Shown in pieces: positions 1-11,172 of a stretch of DNA of 64,000 nucleotides (positions are counted from its first letter, which is position 1; each line of letters opens with the position of its first letter). The notes under the pieces were generated by a model. It was not told where the DNA came from and ran no database searches. It saw nothing but the letters and a program-made list of their open reading frames with translations. This DNA is from Primulina eburnea (Eukaryota; Streptophyta; Magnoliopsida; Lamiales; Gesneriaceae), in assembly GCF_022965805.1 (NCBI RefSeq), contig NW_027331355.1, positions 124,001 to 188,000 on the forward strand. Direction: 5' to 3'. The position numbers and the translations under genes are program-made.

Positions 1-817
1 ACTGACAGAGGGGCCAGACTATGACAGAGACGTCACTGACCCATTGCACATTGTCAGACTAGGCATAGTCTTGGTAGATACTCCAAGACACCGGACGTTT
101 GGTCGTATCGATGTGATTATGAGTAGAGTCGCTCTTATCATAGATATTCGATACAACGAGGGCCAAGTCCGTAAATAGGAACGTATCAATTTCAACCACC
201 CCGAATGTAAGAGATAGGTGGGAGATTTGTTACATTCCTATTCACCGGGATCCTTAGATTAGAATGAGAGATGAGTCGAGTCTTAGATATTGAGACTAGA
301 TTTGTTTTACAGACCTGTATTGATTTATGTTTCGTAGATTACGATTCATGTTTTATTTACAGATTAATATTGATACATGTTGTTTGATTTTATATACATG
401 TGCAAAGATATAATTCATGCTTTTATGTTAATTCAGTTAATTGCATGTATACATGGTTTATACTAGGATTTATTCTCACCGGAGTTATCCGGCTGTCGTC
501 TTGTTTGTATGTGTGCATGACAACAGGTGGGACAAGATCGGGGTCAATAAGATGACGAGAGAAGACGAGTTTAGAGTGGTGATTCCGGACTTATTGTAGA
601 CTTGGTTTATTACTTGAAATTTAGTAGTTAAACCTTAGATTAGTTTGAGTGAGTATTGTACATTATTGTACTTTTATACTGAGATGTATATTCGATTGAT
701 GCCATTACCTTCCGCACTTGTACTTTAACAAGAAAAATTTTTAGACCCTGTTTTATCTTAATTGATAATTAAATCCCAAAGATGATTAAGAAAATGATTA
801 GCGTCCGGGTCTCCACA
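1..817 (+). mobile_element. Gypsy-type LTR, 3' portion (family F)
   Basis: This non-coding AT-rich stretch ends in a canonical LTR terminus (CCACA at 813-817). It shares landmark blocks with the last 890 bp of the solo LTR at 52881-62030: the stretch around TTCTCACCGGAGTTATC near 474 (compare 61681), the CATGACAACAGGTGGGAC block, and the terminal GCGTCCGGGTC followed by CCACA. The 5' part and the left target duplication lie outside the window. The 3' end abuts minus-strand gypsy pol without any primer site, so the LTR belongs to an element or solo LTR that inserted into gypsy A. Confidence 0.75.
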
Positions 818-1459
818 CAAATCATCACTGTTCATCGTAAACTCTGTATTTACTTTCTTATCGTCTTTGGATAAAAATTCCATCAACTGATTGTCATTAG
901 GTTGCTCCCGTCGTATCCTATCTGTCAACGTAGGTCGAATAACCAAAGCTGAAGGTCTAGCCATGATCCCTTGCTCTACCATAGCGATCTCGCTCCTCTG
1001 AAGATCCAATAACAACGGATTCTGAATCAAAGAGCTCAAAGAAGAAACTGACTTGCGGTTCAAAGCATCTGCAACAATGTTTGCTTTACCTGGGTGGTAG
1101 CTAATGGTCACATCATAATCTTTAACAAGTTCTAACCACCTCCTCTGTTGCATATTGAGTTCCTTATGTGAGAATAGATATTTCAAGCTCTTGTGATCTG
1201 TGAAAACTTCACATTTCTCACCAAACAGATAATGCCTCCATATTTTCAATGTGAATACCACAACCGCCAATTCAAGATCGTGGGTGTGATAATTCTTTTC
1301 GTAGTCTTTCAACTGATGAGAAGCATAAGCGATTACTTTCCCACGCTGCATCAGTACTTCTCCAAGTCCCATTTTTGACGCATCAGTGTATACAATAAAA
1401 TCTTCAGTGCCACATAGAAGTGCCAGGATAGGGGCTGACATCAACTTGTCTTTCCACAC
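818..1459 (-). pseudogene. Gypsy A pol fragment: RNase H and start of integrase
   Basis: This is the RNase H domain of a Ty3/gypsy polyprotein. The active-site pattern looks intact: YTDASK (first Asp), DLELA (Glu) and FTDHKSLKY (third acidic residue), then the [13 protein letters not shown] motif that closes gypsy RNase H. The N-terminal zinc region of integrase would follow, but the coding sequence is cut at 817 by the family F LTR. The frame accidentally continues for about 60 bases into that LTR before a stop at 758. Only the left end and flanking domains are lost, so this is a fragment rather than a working enzyme. Confidence 0.8.
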
Positions 1460-2440
1460 TTGAAATCTGTGTTGGCACTCGTTTGTCTACTCAAACTTCA
1501 CCTCTTTCCTCGTCAGATTGGTTAATGGCAGGGCTATTTTGGGGAAATTTGAAATAAAACGTCGATAATAACTTGCCAAATATGCACCTCGGAGACTGTC
1601 ATAGGAATAGGCCATTGATTAATAGCTTAAATCTTCATGGGATCGAGTGCAATGCCGTCTCTCGAAACGATATGGTCCAGAAATGATACTTTCTCTAACC
1701 AGAATTCACACTTTTTCAACTTGGCGTATGACTGCTTTTCCCTCAATAACAGCAATACAATTCTGAGATGCTCGGCATGAAGTTCCCGAGTCTTAGAATA
1801 AATCAGGATATCGTCAATGAAACGATAACAAAGCTATCCAAATATGGCTTGAAGACCCGGTTCATTAGATCCATGAAGACAGACGGAGCGTTCGTCAACC
1901 CGAATGACATGACTAAGAACTCATAATGGCCATACCTGGTTCTGGATGCAGTTTTAGAGACATCGGCTTCCTTAACATTCAACTGATAATAACCAGAACG
2001 CAAGTCAAAATTTGAAAACATTGTCGCTCCCTGTAACTGATCAAATAGATCGTCAATCCTCAGCAATGGATATTATTGATCATGACTTTGTTGATATCTC
2101 TGAAATCAATGCACAACTGCAAAAATCCATCTTTCTTTTTGACAAATAAATCTGGAGCTCCCCACGGAGAAGAACTCGGACGGATAAAGCTTTTGTCTAT
2201 TAGATCTTGTAACTGATTCTTCAGCTCCTTCATTTCAGTCGGGGCCTTTCGGTAAGGAGCTTTAGAAATAGGAGAAGTACCTGGAACCACTTCAATCACA
2301 AACTCAACTTCACGGTCAGGTGGCAATCCAGGCACATCATCTGCAAATACATCAGGAAAATCCCAAACTACCTCAATCTCATTCAACTTCATCGTCATGT
2401 CAGTATTCACATCTATCACAATAGATAAAACCCCTGACAC
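1460..2440 (-). pseudogene. Gypsy A reverse transcriptase, frameshifted
   Basis: Reading leftward from 2440, this holds the protease-RT linker ([16 protein letters not shown]), the RT fingers ([25 protein letters not shown]) and the palm ([19 protein letters not shown]). About 1820 a one-base deletion falls just before the catalytic Asp-Asp: the reading runs FVIVS and then leaves frame, so the expected IDD-containing strand is lost. Further left, connection-domain sequence is recognisable in other frames with stops. The element is clearly dead. Family placement rests on these RT motifs and on the similarity of its RNase H to gypsy B and C. Confidence 0.78.
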
Positions 2441-2964
2441 CCCTTTTCAAATTTGAGAATATACTTTTGCATTGACATATTTCCTTACTTCAGTTCTAGA
2501 AATTCCTTCACTTTTTGACTTCGAACATCTCGAGAAAAATATTTATCGTAGAATAAAACTTTAAACTCCTGCCACTTGTGTGCCGAGACATTAACTGATA
2601 CCTTGGTGGCGTCCCACCAAGTCTTCGCCATCTTGGTCAGTAGAAAAATGGCACAGATGATTCGATCTTTATCGTCAAACTGAAGATAATAAAAAATAGC
2701 CTCCACATATATTACCCATTCCAAGGCTACCATGGGATCAGTGCTACCATCAAATTCCATTGGCTTCATCTTAAGAAATCTTTCGTATACGTCTTCATTA
2801 CTGGGCTCAGGCCTCATCTGCTGCCCTGCATTCTGCATTCGTAAAAGCTGTTTGATTTGCTTTTCGTGTACCTCGGTCTGTTCTTTCAGTTTCTTACTAA
2901 ATTCATCAACCACTCTAGATGATTAACTATCCTCCCCTTCTAATGCTTTATGTTTAGGCGGCAT
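2441..2964 (-). pseudogene. Gypsy A gag, nonsense-mutated and truncated
   Basis: The start codon (2962-2964, minus) opens a reading that begins MPPKHKAL. It meets an in-frame stop at about 2922-2924, then stays open through a typical retrotransposon gag domain (YERFLKMKPMEF, WWDATK, then F-DKYFS) to about 2485. The zinc knuckle and protease that should follow are deleted, and the sequence joins directly to the RT linker. Gag would form the virus-like particle in which reverse transcription occurs. This copy cannot make a complete one. Confidence 0.75.
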
Positions 2965-3122
2965 GATCCTATGATATATATTAGTATAACACCATTTCAA
3001 CACATAACATATCATAATTATTGAGGCTACACATCCATATTATATTGAATGATGCAGGTACATACATATCAAATTGTCGACAGCAGAGGAAGTCATATGC
3101 CAAATCATTGGTCCGAAAAACT

Positions 3123-3136
3123 GGCTCTGATATCAC
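3123..3136 (-). promoter_or_regulatory. Primer-binding site of gypsy A
   Basis: The minus strand reads GTGATATCAGAGCC just inside the LTR end. This is a one-mismatch version of TGGTATCAGAGC, complementary to the 3' end of initiator methionine tRNA. It sets the internal side of the LTR boundary at 3141. Confidence 0.7.
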
Positions 3137-3140
3137 TAAA

Positions 3141-3703
3141 TGTAACACTCGTGACTAAAATACAAAATCAGTGCGGAATATTTAAAATATAATTTGGAGA
3201 AAATATATTATTTTAAAGAAAATAGAGCAGCATCTCCCCGTAAATAGGACATGCCACCTGCCTCAAGTAACACATAAAACACATACAAAAGATTTTCATA
3301 TACATCAGATATCATTTAATATAGTATCTACACATATTTCTAATTCATATACCAAAACAAGATTTTTAAGGCTTCCCAAAATAACCAAAAGTTCAACACA
3401 TCAAAATAGCATCCAATCGAAATCTCCAAAGTTTGGCATATTCCCTTCTCTCGCTTAGTCAACTCAGGGATGATCAGTCTTTCTTACCTATGCCTGCATC
3501 ACATGAACATAACTGGAATGAGTATAAAACTCAGAAAATGGAATCAATACTAACAATGTACATATATATCATTTTATTGTAAAACATAAAATGGATAGCC
3601 TCTATTTCATTTTGTTGAAAACATTATCCATCTCACTTCATAAACGTCGAATCATCATTAATATCATCCGTCATGAATCATAATACAACAATACATCGGG
3701 ATG
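3141..3703 (-). repeat. Gypsy A 5' LTR, partial
   Basis: The sequence begins with the inverted LTR terminus TGTAACACTCG next to the primer site and continues non-coding to 3703, where the Sirevirus-like LTR starts. The remainder is not recovered on the other side of that insertion. Confidence 0.6.
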
Positions 3704-5097
3704 TGAAGGATCGTTATATGAACATCTTTGGGATGCTTCAAACAAAATATTCTCCAATGAACTGCAATAGTTCGTGTTCTAAGAATATTAACTACGATGA
3801 ATTAAATCGAGTTTGATTAAAAAAACAAGAGGAAGAAACTAGAGTTAATCCTTCGTGAAGAAGACTGTTAACTTAGAAAGCATTTTATCTTATGTAAACT
3901 GATTAACCGAAAGAATACAGATTAGTTTTTGCATTCTTCAATTCAGTTATGGTGTCAACTGAAATGATGAATACTCCAACTGATCAAACAGTTTGAAAGC
4001 AATAGTTAATCAGTTAAATACACAAGATATGTTTATGGATGTTCGGAGACTTCAACTGCTCCTACGTCACCCTTCTACCGCCTCGGGTAGGATCCACTAG
4101 AAGACTTTGATTTATACAACTACTTGTACAAACCCACTCAGTTAGGACTTACCCACTACCTAAACTGAACTCCTAGACTTAAACTGAAGGCAGCACCTTC
4201 CAGTCAACCCTTCTTTAATGTCTATGTGAGAAAGACTACATACACAAGTTTAACATCTTTGTGCAAGACTATATTTGAGTGTTTGAGAGTATTTGTGTGT
4301 ATGAGAACTGAACAAGGATGTTGTCACACACTGAGGAAAATACGCTTCTAATCTAAGCTGATATATCTGTAAAGAGTTCCGTCGACTAGGCTGGATGCTT
4401 CCCTCAAGCTGATATGACTTTGAAGTGTGCCCTTTCTCTCTTTCTTTCTTGATTTGTATGTTGTATGAGTCTTCACCGATATTCTCTTTATTTAGGCAGG
4501 AAAATTGATAGTACAGTGAGACTCATTTATTGTATCTGTTGCATTTGAATCGGCTTCTTGGACTTTGTGTCTCGTCTTTTTGACTGTCCTTCTGAAGCGT
4601 TTTGTCTTTAATGCTCTAATGCAACGTCCATTATTGTCCTTTGACTGTATAATGGCTTTGTACCTTCTCGCACCGCTGGAATCCATTTGAAAGAGTTTGT
4701 CTTCATCCATAACTGAAGGATTCCAACTGATGCTTCGAACTAGTCAGTTGAAGTGATATTTTAGTTGGGCTGGTGAAATCAGTTGACTCGTCAATTGAAC
4801 TGGTTTCACACTTCGTTCAGTTGGACTGATCAGATGGGTTTCTTCATCAGTTGAACACTCCTTCGGCTGGCCAGGCTTCTGAGGTTTTCCTGCTGAATCA
4901 CATATCAACTGGACTGCTCAATTGACGTAACAAGTTAGACTGATTCATTTTGTGAGATCAGTTGGGTCTTCAGTTTTGCGATGTAAACATCTCGTGAGTG
5001 ATCCTAGATGTTGCACACTAAGGTATATCATTAATAACACAATTAACAAGTTTTGTTATCATCAAAATCAAGATTGCGAACTTGAAAAGTTCCAACA
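3704..5097 (-). repeat. 3' LTR of Sirevirus-like element
   Basis: A 1394-bp LTR bounded by TGAAGG on the left and TTCCAACA on the right (plus strand). It is rich in CAGTTGAAC and ACTGATCAG words. The solo LTR at 29332-30722 belongs to the same family and is nearly the same length (1391 bp). Confidence 0.78.
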
Positions 5098-5745
5098 ATC
5101 TCCCCTTTTTTGATGATCTTGAGCAGTTAAGCGCAATACATTCAGTTTAAGAGTTGGTACATTCAAACTGTCGAAAGCTCTCCCTTAAAAATTGAATTAA
5201 AGAAATTTTGAAGACAAATGAAAAACTCCCCCTTTAAAACTGAATTACTAACAAAAAAGGATATAATACAGATTTTTTCAGTTGACTGAGAGAGTGACTG
5301 AATTTTTATGACAAATTCTCAGTTAAAAGAAAAACTCCCCCTTAGAGACTGAATAAAAGCTCGTATTTAAAAACTCAGCTGGTGATATAATCATCCAACG
5401 TCCCAGTATGGATGAGTTTCGTCTGAAGAACAGCTGACCTGGTAGGCTTGCAACTGAAGATTTGTTCAAGGAGCAATTTTGCTGTGCATTATTGCAGATG
5501 TTCCTCAGTCCCCTGCAGGCTGATTAAAACCCCTAAGTAAAGAGTCTAAAGAGGTGGCTGCAATATTTGTCGCATAGTCAATCCTCTCAACTCTTTACCA
5601 AAGAGCGACATATAAATATTCTCAAATAGTTTTGAAAATCGTATAAAACATTTTTAAATAGCTTTTAACACTATTTTAAAGTAACACATTTTAAACACAG
5701 TTTTTTTCAAATTTTCTTCTTAGAACAACTTGCTCTGATACCAAT
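5098..5745 (-). other. Residual internal region with repeated polypurine tracts
   Basis: On the minus strand it carries the main polypurine tract directly before the LTR (complement of ATCTCCCCTTTTTT at 5098). Further purine runs occur at about 5178, 5226 and 5333, each complementary to CTCCCTT or CTCCCCCTT and usually followed by ACTGAATT-like sequence. The primer site ends at 5743. There is no coding capacity. Multiple polypurine tracts are reported for Sireviruses; their use here is not shown. Confidence 0.65.
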
Positions 5746-5833
5746 TGAAGGATCATTTGCTGAACATCTTTGGGATGCTTCAAAAAATATATTCTCCAAT
5801 GAGCTGCAATAGCTCGTATTCTAAGAATATTAA
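5746..5833 (-). repeat. 5' LTR stub of Sirevirus-like element (left piece)
   Basis: It aligns with the first 90 bases of the 3704-5097 LTR. The element's 5' LTR is broken after ATTAA (5829-5833) by the Cassandra-LARD chimera. Confidence 0.75.
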
Positions 5834-6230
5834 TGTGAGGCCCGGGGCCGAAGAGGGCGGGGGGTGATCGCCGGTGCCATCAGTTGCACGGACAATGAGC
5901 GGCTCCTGGCAGGCTTCTAGGTGGAGGGAACATGAATGAACCGACCCACACGGGAATGAGAGGGATTCCGAGACTGTGCAATGTAATGGACTGAACAGTT
6001 GAAGAGGGCTTAAAAGATTTGATTGGTACTACTCATATCACGAAGGTGCATCTTCTTTTCGGTAGCTCATCACATAAGATCTCCAAAGTTAAGCGTGCTT
6101 GACTTGGGGCAATTTTGGGATGGGTGACCTCCTGGGAAGTTTCCTAGGGTGCGTGTGAGTGAGGACATAAGCACGCTGGAAAGACTCGTCTTGGTACATT
6201 GAGGACAGTCGTCAAATCTGGGGCGTTATA
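5834..6230 (+). repeat. Cassandra-type 5' LTR containing 5S rRNA-like sequence
   Basis: It starts TGTGAGGCCC and ends GGGGCGTTATA, followed at once by the initiator-Met primer site. The end is TA rather than the canonical CA in both copies. The first 40 bases are strongly G-rich. A 5S-derived block occupies 6045-6157. Confidence 0.85.
6045..6157 (+). ncRNA. 5S rRNA-derived segment in Cassandra LTR, copy 1
   Basis: Two blocks match the internal RNA polymerase III control region of plant 5S rRNA: AGTTAAGCGTGCTTG (box A, about 6087) and GATGGGTGACCTCCTGGGAA (intermediate element and box C, about 6119). They lie in the right order, with GGTGCAT before and a GGGTGCG-like end after. The flanking stem regions are diverged, so this is the retroelement-borne 5S relic known from Cassandra TRIMs, not a ribosomal gene. 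Polymerase III transcription is possible but not shown. Confidence 0.85.
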
Positions 6231-6232
6231 GT

Positions 6233-6244
6233 TGGTATCAGAGC
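6233..6244 (+). promoter_or_regulatory. Primer-binding site 1 of the chimera
   Basis: TGGTATCAGAGC is complementary to the 3' end of initiator Met tRNA. It follows a Cassandra LTR but is followed by LARD sequence, so it marks the first chimera joint. Confidence 0.85.
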
Positions 6245-7444
6245 AATGGTTCTGTAAAGGGTTGTGCCACCATCAGCGCCGGAAAGATCAGTCGTCAAGC
6301 CTCTAACTTGTAAGTTTACATGCTTTATATGATTTTATGATGTTTCCTGCATAAGTACATGACTTATATGTTTACGTCACATGTTTGTTTTATATGCTTT
6401 GAATTTTTATACGTGATACGATATGAAATGAAAAATTATTTGATTTCAACGCATGTTGGTTTTGTGGTGGAATTGGACTATGTTGACTTTTGGGTTTTAG
6501 TATTGATATTCTACCTTTTGGGCCGTAAGTTAATCGTGAATATTATGAATGTTTTATGGGACACGTAGATTTTCTAAGAAAATATTTATGATTCATGGTT
6601 ACTAGTCGAATTAAATTTTTGGGAATTAGACGTAAGGAATAATGATTCGTGGATTTGTAACAACTTTGGGAGTATATGAATGTACAAATTGGGATATTAA
6701 GCTTTGATAAAATGTAAGATTGGTTATAGGAAATTGATTTTGGGTAAATAAGTTTAAATTATCGAAATTATATTATGGGAAACTTGTAGAAAGAAAATTA
6801 AGAATACCGAGAATTTATGGGACAATCGTAGGATTTTAGAAATTAAGGATCAATTAAGATAATTTTTGAGGAACTGAAGAATTTATTTTTGCAATTGCTA
6901 AGGAATTTGGAGACTAGTTAGCAATAAGAACAAATTGAATGAGTTAAATAGTAAGAATTTTAATGATTTAGATTGTTAAGAATATTCAGAACCTTGGGAT
7001 ATCTTGGTTTTAGTATTATAAAAAATTTTAATCAAGGATTTTTAAGGATGAATCGATATTAGGCTTGAAAAATCTAAGCGTTAGCAGATGCGTTTGGGAT
7101 TTTAAGATTGAAATTTGATAATTTGATGAATAATTTGGGTATAAAATAAGAAAAATAATATACGATAAGTATGACCATCCATCTTTTAATATTGGGAATC
7201 GTAAGAAAAATTGAAATTTGAGGTTATAATGGTATTACCACTAAGTCATTTGGGGTCTTTTTAAGTTGCCATTTGCAAATAAGGATTTAGAAGGGAAAAT
7301 TATTTGGGATCAAGTAGACGCAAGGACTTTCTAGAATTTAAGTTTTATCAAAGTAGCGTAGCGAAAGCGTGTATTGTTGGGATACTAGAACTAAGTCTAA
7401 ACTTTGGGTTATTAAGGATAAGCGAATTTCGAGGACGAAATTCA

Positions 7445-7461
7445 ATTTAAGGGGGGAAGAT
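7445..7461 (+). promoter_or_regulatory. Polypurine tract of the LARD part
   Basis: AATTTAAGGGGGGAAGAT lies immediately before the LARD LTR start at 7462, as at 58218-58232 in the complete LARD. It is the expected primer for plus-strand synthesis. Confidence 0.7.
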
Positions 7462-10400
7462 TGTAACGCCCTGAAAATTTTAAAGTCCACACAAACCACG
7501 TGCATGCAATTATTAAATTATTTTGTATTTTAATTAAATGTTTTAATTACATGAATTAATTATGTTGTGCATACTTGCATGTTTAAATTATATTTTCTGC
7601 ATGGTTGCATTAAAATTGTATTTTTAGGAATATTCAAGTGACGATCGAGGAACGGGGACCGAGGGCTGAAAGATGTAAAATATTTTTAAATGATTATTTT
7701 TAATTATTTAAAATATGGTCGATGCTTTTTAGTATTTTCGAAAATAAGGGGTTTTGAGGTGATTTTATACGCCGGGACGCAAATTTTATCGGTATTGGTT
7801 TTTCAATAAAATGCGAGCTTTTTGGCAAACCCGGCTAGTAAATTCACAAATTTACTTTAACAAAAACATTGTTAATATTTTATTTAAATCCTAATTAGAA
7901 TAATGGGCTTAATTTCATGGCTTAATAGGCCTAAGGTCTAGATTAGTGTATTTGTCAAATATAAAACACCTAAAACCCTACACTTGTTGCACCAAACAAT
8001 CGGCCACCTTCTTTTAAAAATCTGAAAATTCCCCACCCCCTCTCTCAATACACACGACAGCACACACATCAAATTTTGGAAGAAGAAGTTTCGGTTTTGC
8101 AAGGGTAGCTTCCTAGCCATCGTCTCCTCGTCCCATTCTTCGTCGTCAACGGATTTTCGTGCGTATAAAACGCAAAGGCACACCATACATCTCCTTTTTC
8201 TCATCCATCATATCATATTAATGTTTGAATTATTACATGCATGAAAACATGAAAGATTTTTCAGAATTTTCGTAACTATGTGCATACATGCTTTAAACTT
8301 GTATTTTTAATTCCAAAAATCATGTTTCATGTGTTTAAAAAGGGCTGCCATGATTAGGACTTGATCAAGCATTGTTTTACATGAATTTAAAGCCTTAAAT
8401 CACCACCAGAAACCCTGCACATAGAAAAGAAAAAAAAAACGTAAACAGGAACATGTTACTGTCAAGGAAGAGTGGGGTTCGGTTTATGTGCTACATGGAA
8501 TGGCTTGGTCTTGGCTTGGTCCCAGAGCTAGCCAGGGCCGTGGGGGAGTCAAGGGTAGGGTCTTAATCATGCTAGGGTTCGAGCCAAGTGGGCTGGGAGG
8601 AGTCCTTATTGGGAAGGACTCCCACCCGAGAAGCACAAAAAAATCAGCGCAGGGGTTGTTGTGGTGCAGGGAAGAGAGGGGCTCGACCAGAAGGTTTTTG
8701 GGCGAGTTGGTTAGGTCCTTAGGGTCCTAGGAGGGTGCTTGAGGGGATGGTTCAAGGGTGGGCTCGAGGGTTAGGGGCCTGGCAACAGAAAACGTGCGAG
8801 AGGCCATGAGGGCAGCTTGTGCGAGCAGGTGTGGGCTTCTGGTTTAGTGGTTTTGTTGCTGGGTTTATGGTGTGGGTTGGTCTGGGCTAGGTCTGGGCGT
8901 GGTCCAGGAAGGGTTAGGTTCATGAGGGGTCAGGTGGTGCACAGCTAGTGGAGTCCTAGATCAATTAGGAGACTTGGGGAAGAGGAAGGAGTCACACACA
9001 CAACACAGCAGAAAATTGGGCCGATTTCCAGCAAGTTTTTGAGCGGGATAGGATCATGATTTTGGGCTGGGCTTGCACAGTAGGGTACCTAGATGGGTTG
9101 GCTAAGTTTTGGTTTAAAGTGGCTCGGGCGTGGCTCGGGTAAATTAGGAGATAGCTCGATGCGTTCGATAAGGTGTCAAAACGAAAATTAAAAGGCCAAA
9201 AATGAATCCTAGGGTCCACGGGGGTGGCTCCTGACTTGGAAGGGTAGAATAAATCATAAAAATGCTATGTTTAAAATTTGGGATCAAAATAACGAGTTTT
9301 GGATTTATTCGGGATTTAATCGCCGCTTGAAACGCTAATTAACGAGTTAATTGAAAAGTCTAGTTTTAAGCTTCCTAAAATTATGAAAAATTAGGTTTAA
9401 GCTTAAATAATTATTATAAGTCTAAGTTTTTAATTTGGGAATTTTATAATAAGGTTTGGTTTAATTCGAGATTAAAACGCATTAAAACGTTATATTTAAA
9501 GATAAATTTAAAAGTCATCCAATTAAGCTAAATAAAAATATGAGAAAATTCATGTAAGCTTAAATAAATATTTGGGACATGTTAGAGTCAATGAAATTAA
9601 GAAAATGTCGAAAACATGAAATTTTACGTCTAGGGGTAAAACGGTCTTTTTACACCTAGAAATTAGTAAACGTCATGGCAGTGCCTTATATGCTGTTTGA
9701 TATGCTAATATGATTATTTCAAATGTTTATGAATTGTTATGATGTTGATTTTAAAACGTTTACGGCATTCTATGATTTTTTATATGTTAAAATGTTTATT
9801 TGAAATGTTTACGGATTTTTAATATGCTAAAATGTTTATTTTAAAATGTTTACGGACGTTTGTGATTTTAATATGTTAAATTATGATTTTTAAATGTCTA
9901 TGATTTTTATGATTAAAAATGGGCATTTAAAATACATGTTGCATGCTTGGTTTCAAAATGAAAATGTAAATATTATTCACGATTTTTATAAAGTGATGCG
10001 AATGAAAACTGTTGAAGGAAGTGAGGTGATTGTGACTAATTCGTTAATAATGGCGATGTCGTGAGGGTTATGGTCCCAGTGGGAGGCCGACGATCGTGTT
10101 TCCATTATTGCGAATATGAGGTTATGAGGTTTGAGGAAGAATGAGAATATCGTGAGGGGAGAAGGCCCAGAGGGAGCCCATTTATGGGAAAAGGCCCCAG
10201 AGGGAGCCCCGACGATCGTATTTCTATTCGATCATGTTAGGCCAAGGCTCAGTTGACCGGTGAGAGTGTCGCTGATGTCCCCGCCGCCCAGTACTGTGGT
10301 TATATTTCTGATGGATCCATCGTCATGTCATGTCATGTGAGGAAAGTCACAATTAACGATCTGAATTCAACAAAGGAAAAGGAAAAGAAAAAAGTTTATG

Positions 10401-11102
10401 ATCATGTTAAAGGTTTTATGTCATGTTGAGGAAAAAAGAAAAAGATTAAGGTTTATTTATGCATGTCATGAAAATGTTTATGTTTAATGTTGATGCATCA
10501 TTATGAAGATGTTTTTATTCAAAAGTTTTATTCATCATGAAAATGTTTACGAAAATGTTATGTTTATGTTTGTGCATCTTCATGAAAACGATATTTTAAG
10601 TATAAGTATTTTTCACTGTTATATGTTAACTGTATTACGTATTACTCGTTATCAAGAATATGACGTGTTGAGTCTTTAGACTCGCTAGGTGTGTATGATG
10701 CAGGTGATATAAATAACTATGATATTGGAGGTCTTGACGAGTGACTTGCTGGACTGTCGGTGCACATAACCCGAGGACCAGCGCTTCTATTTTCGCATTA
10801 TGCTTTATGATTTAAGTTAAAGATTTTTAAGAGTATTTATTTATGCTTTTGAGAGATTTTTGAGAGATTTAGTATGTGCTTTACTTTTCAAACTTATTGT
10901 TTTTTTTGGTTTGGTAAAACAAGCGACGACTTTATTTTATGACTATTGCATTGATTTTAAAATGTTAGATGGTTGGTATTTTATTTTAAGGGGGAAAAGA
11001 TTTTAATATTTTCATGTGGCAAGTATACATGGCCGAAAATTGAGTGTTTTAAAAAAAAAAATTCTAGCACGTTTTAAGCAAAACGAATAAGCAGACGTGT
11101 CA
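7462..11102 (+). repeat. LARD LTR inside the chimera
   Basis: A 3641-bp LTR from TGTAACGCCC to GACGTGTCA, followed by a primer site. It is homologous throughout to the 2.9-kb LARD LTRs at 54060 and 58233 but longer, with extra sequence around 10020-10220 that includes a repeated AAGGCCC-AGAGGGAGCCC block. It holds the hairpin at 8599-8622, the GTCGCTGATGTCCCCGCCGC block near 10266 and the palindrome at 10669-10684. The short ORFs in it (for example 8488-8730) match LTR DNA and are not genes. Confidence 0.82.
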
Positions 11103-11172
11103 GTTGGTATCAGAGCCGACCTCTCTTAGTACGGTGTGGTTCGGGGACGAACCAAGCGGAAGCTGGTGGACA
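11103..11172 (+). other. Cassandra internal domain with second primer site
   Basis: Seventy bases start with GTTGGTATCAGAGC (primer site 11105-11116) and run directly into the second Cassandra LTR. A short LTR-bounded internal region with an initiator-Met primer site and no genes is the normal Cassandra layout. The sequence after the primer site is unrelated to the LARD, so the second chimera joint is also at the primer site. No clear polypurine tract is visible. Confidence 0.75.

Larger units (their letters stand above)
818..3703 (-). mobile_element. Ty3/gypsy chromovirus-type element A, truncated and internally deleted
   Basis: Read on the minus strand from the right, this is: part of the 5' LTR (3141-3703), the primer site (3123-3136), gag (from 2964), then RT and RNase H down to 818. 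The 5' LTR is interrupted at 3703/3704 by the Sirevirus-like insertion. The integrase and 3' LTR are lost beyond the family F LTR. About a kilobase that normally encodes the gag C-terminus, CCHC knuckle and protease is missing at about 2441-2480, where gag runs straight into the protease-RT linker. Stops and frameshifts make it inactive. Confidence 0.8.
3704..5833 (-). mobile_element. Sirevirus-like Ty1/copia element with coding region deleted
   Basis: The 3' LTR (3704-5097) and the first 88 bp of the 5' LTR (5746-5833) share the terminus TGAAGGATC and the block around CAATGAGCTGCAATAGCTCG. Between them are only 648 bp, with no gag or pol. The 5' LTR is interrupted at 5833 by the Cassandra-LARD chimera, resumes at 11575 for a few dozen bases and is then lost. 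The primer site TGGTATCAGAGCAAG is present (5729-5743, minus). Repeated purine-tract-like motifs beside the 3' LTR are a known Sirevirus hallmark. Confidence 0.75.
6231..7461 (+). mobile_element. LARD internal domain inside the chimera
   Basis: This is collinear with 56937-58232 of the complete LARD. Both begin with GTTGGTATCAGAGC followed by ATGGTTCTGTAAAGGG, both share scattered blocks to the end, and both end in AATTTAAGGGGGGAAGA just before TGTAACGCC. It contains no ORF above chance. Function would rest on proteins supplied in trans. Confidence 0.82.

Noticed and set aside
4492..4710. 72-aa Lys/Arg-rich minus-strand ORF
   Set aside because: It lies within the Sirevirus-like LTR, and the homologous solo LTR (about 30080-30300) does not keep the frame.
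6045..6157. A genuine 5S ribosomal RNA gene
   Set aside because: Only the internal promoter blocks match. The stems are diverged and the block lies inside a 397-bp LTR repeated at 11173.
6359..6568. 69-aa plus-strand ORF after the first Cassandra LTR
   Set aside because: Phe/Tyr/Val-rich reading of AT-rich LARD internal DNA. The same region at about 57057-57360 is not open.
8488..8730. 80-aa plus-strand ORF in GC-rich DNA
   Set aside because: It lies inside the LARD LTR, has low-complexity Gly/Arg/Ser composition, and the homologous LARD LTRs do not keep the frame.
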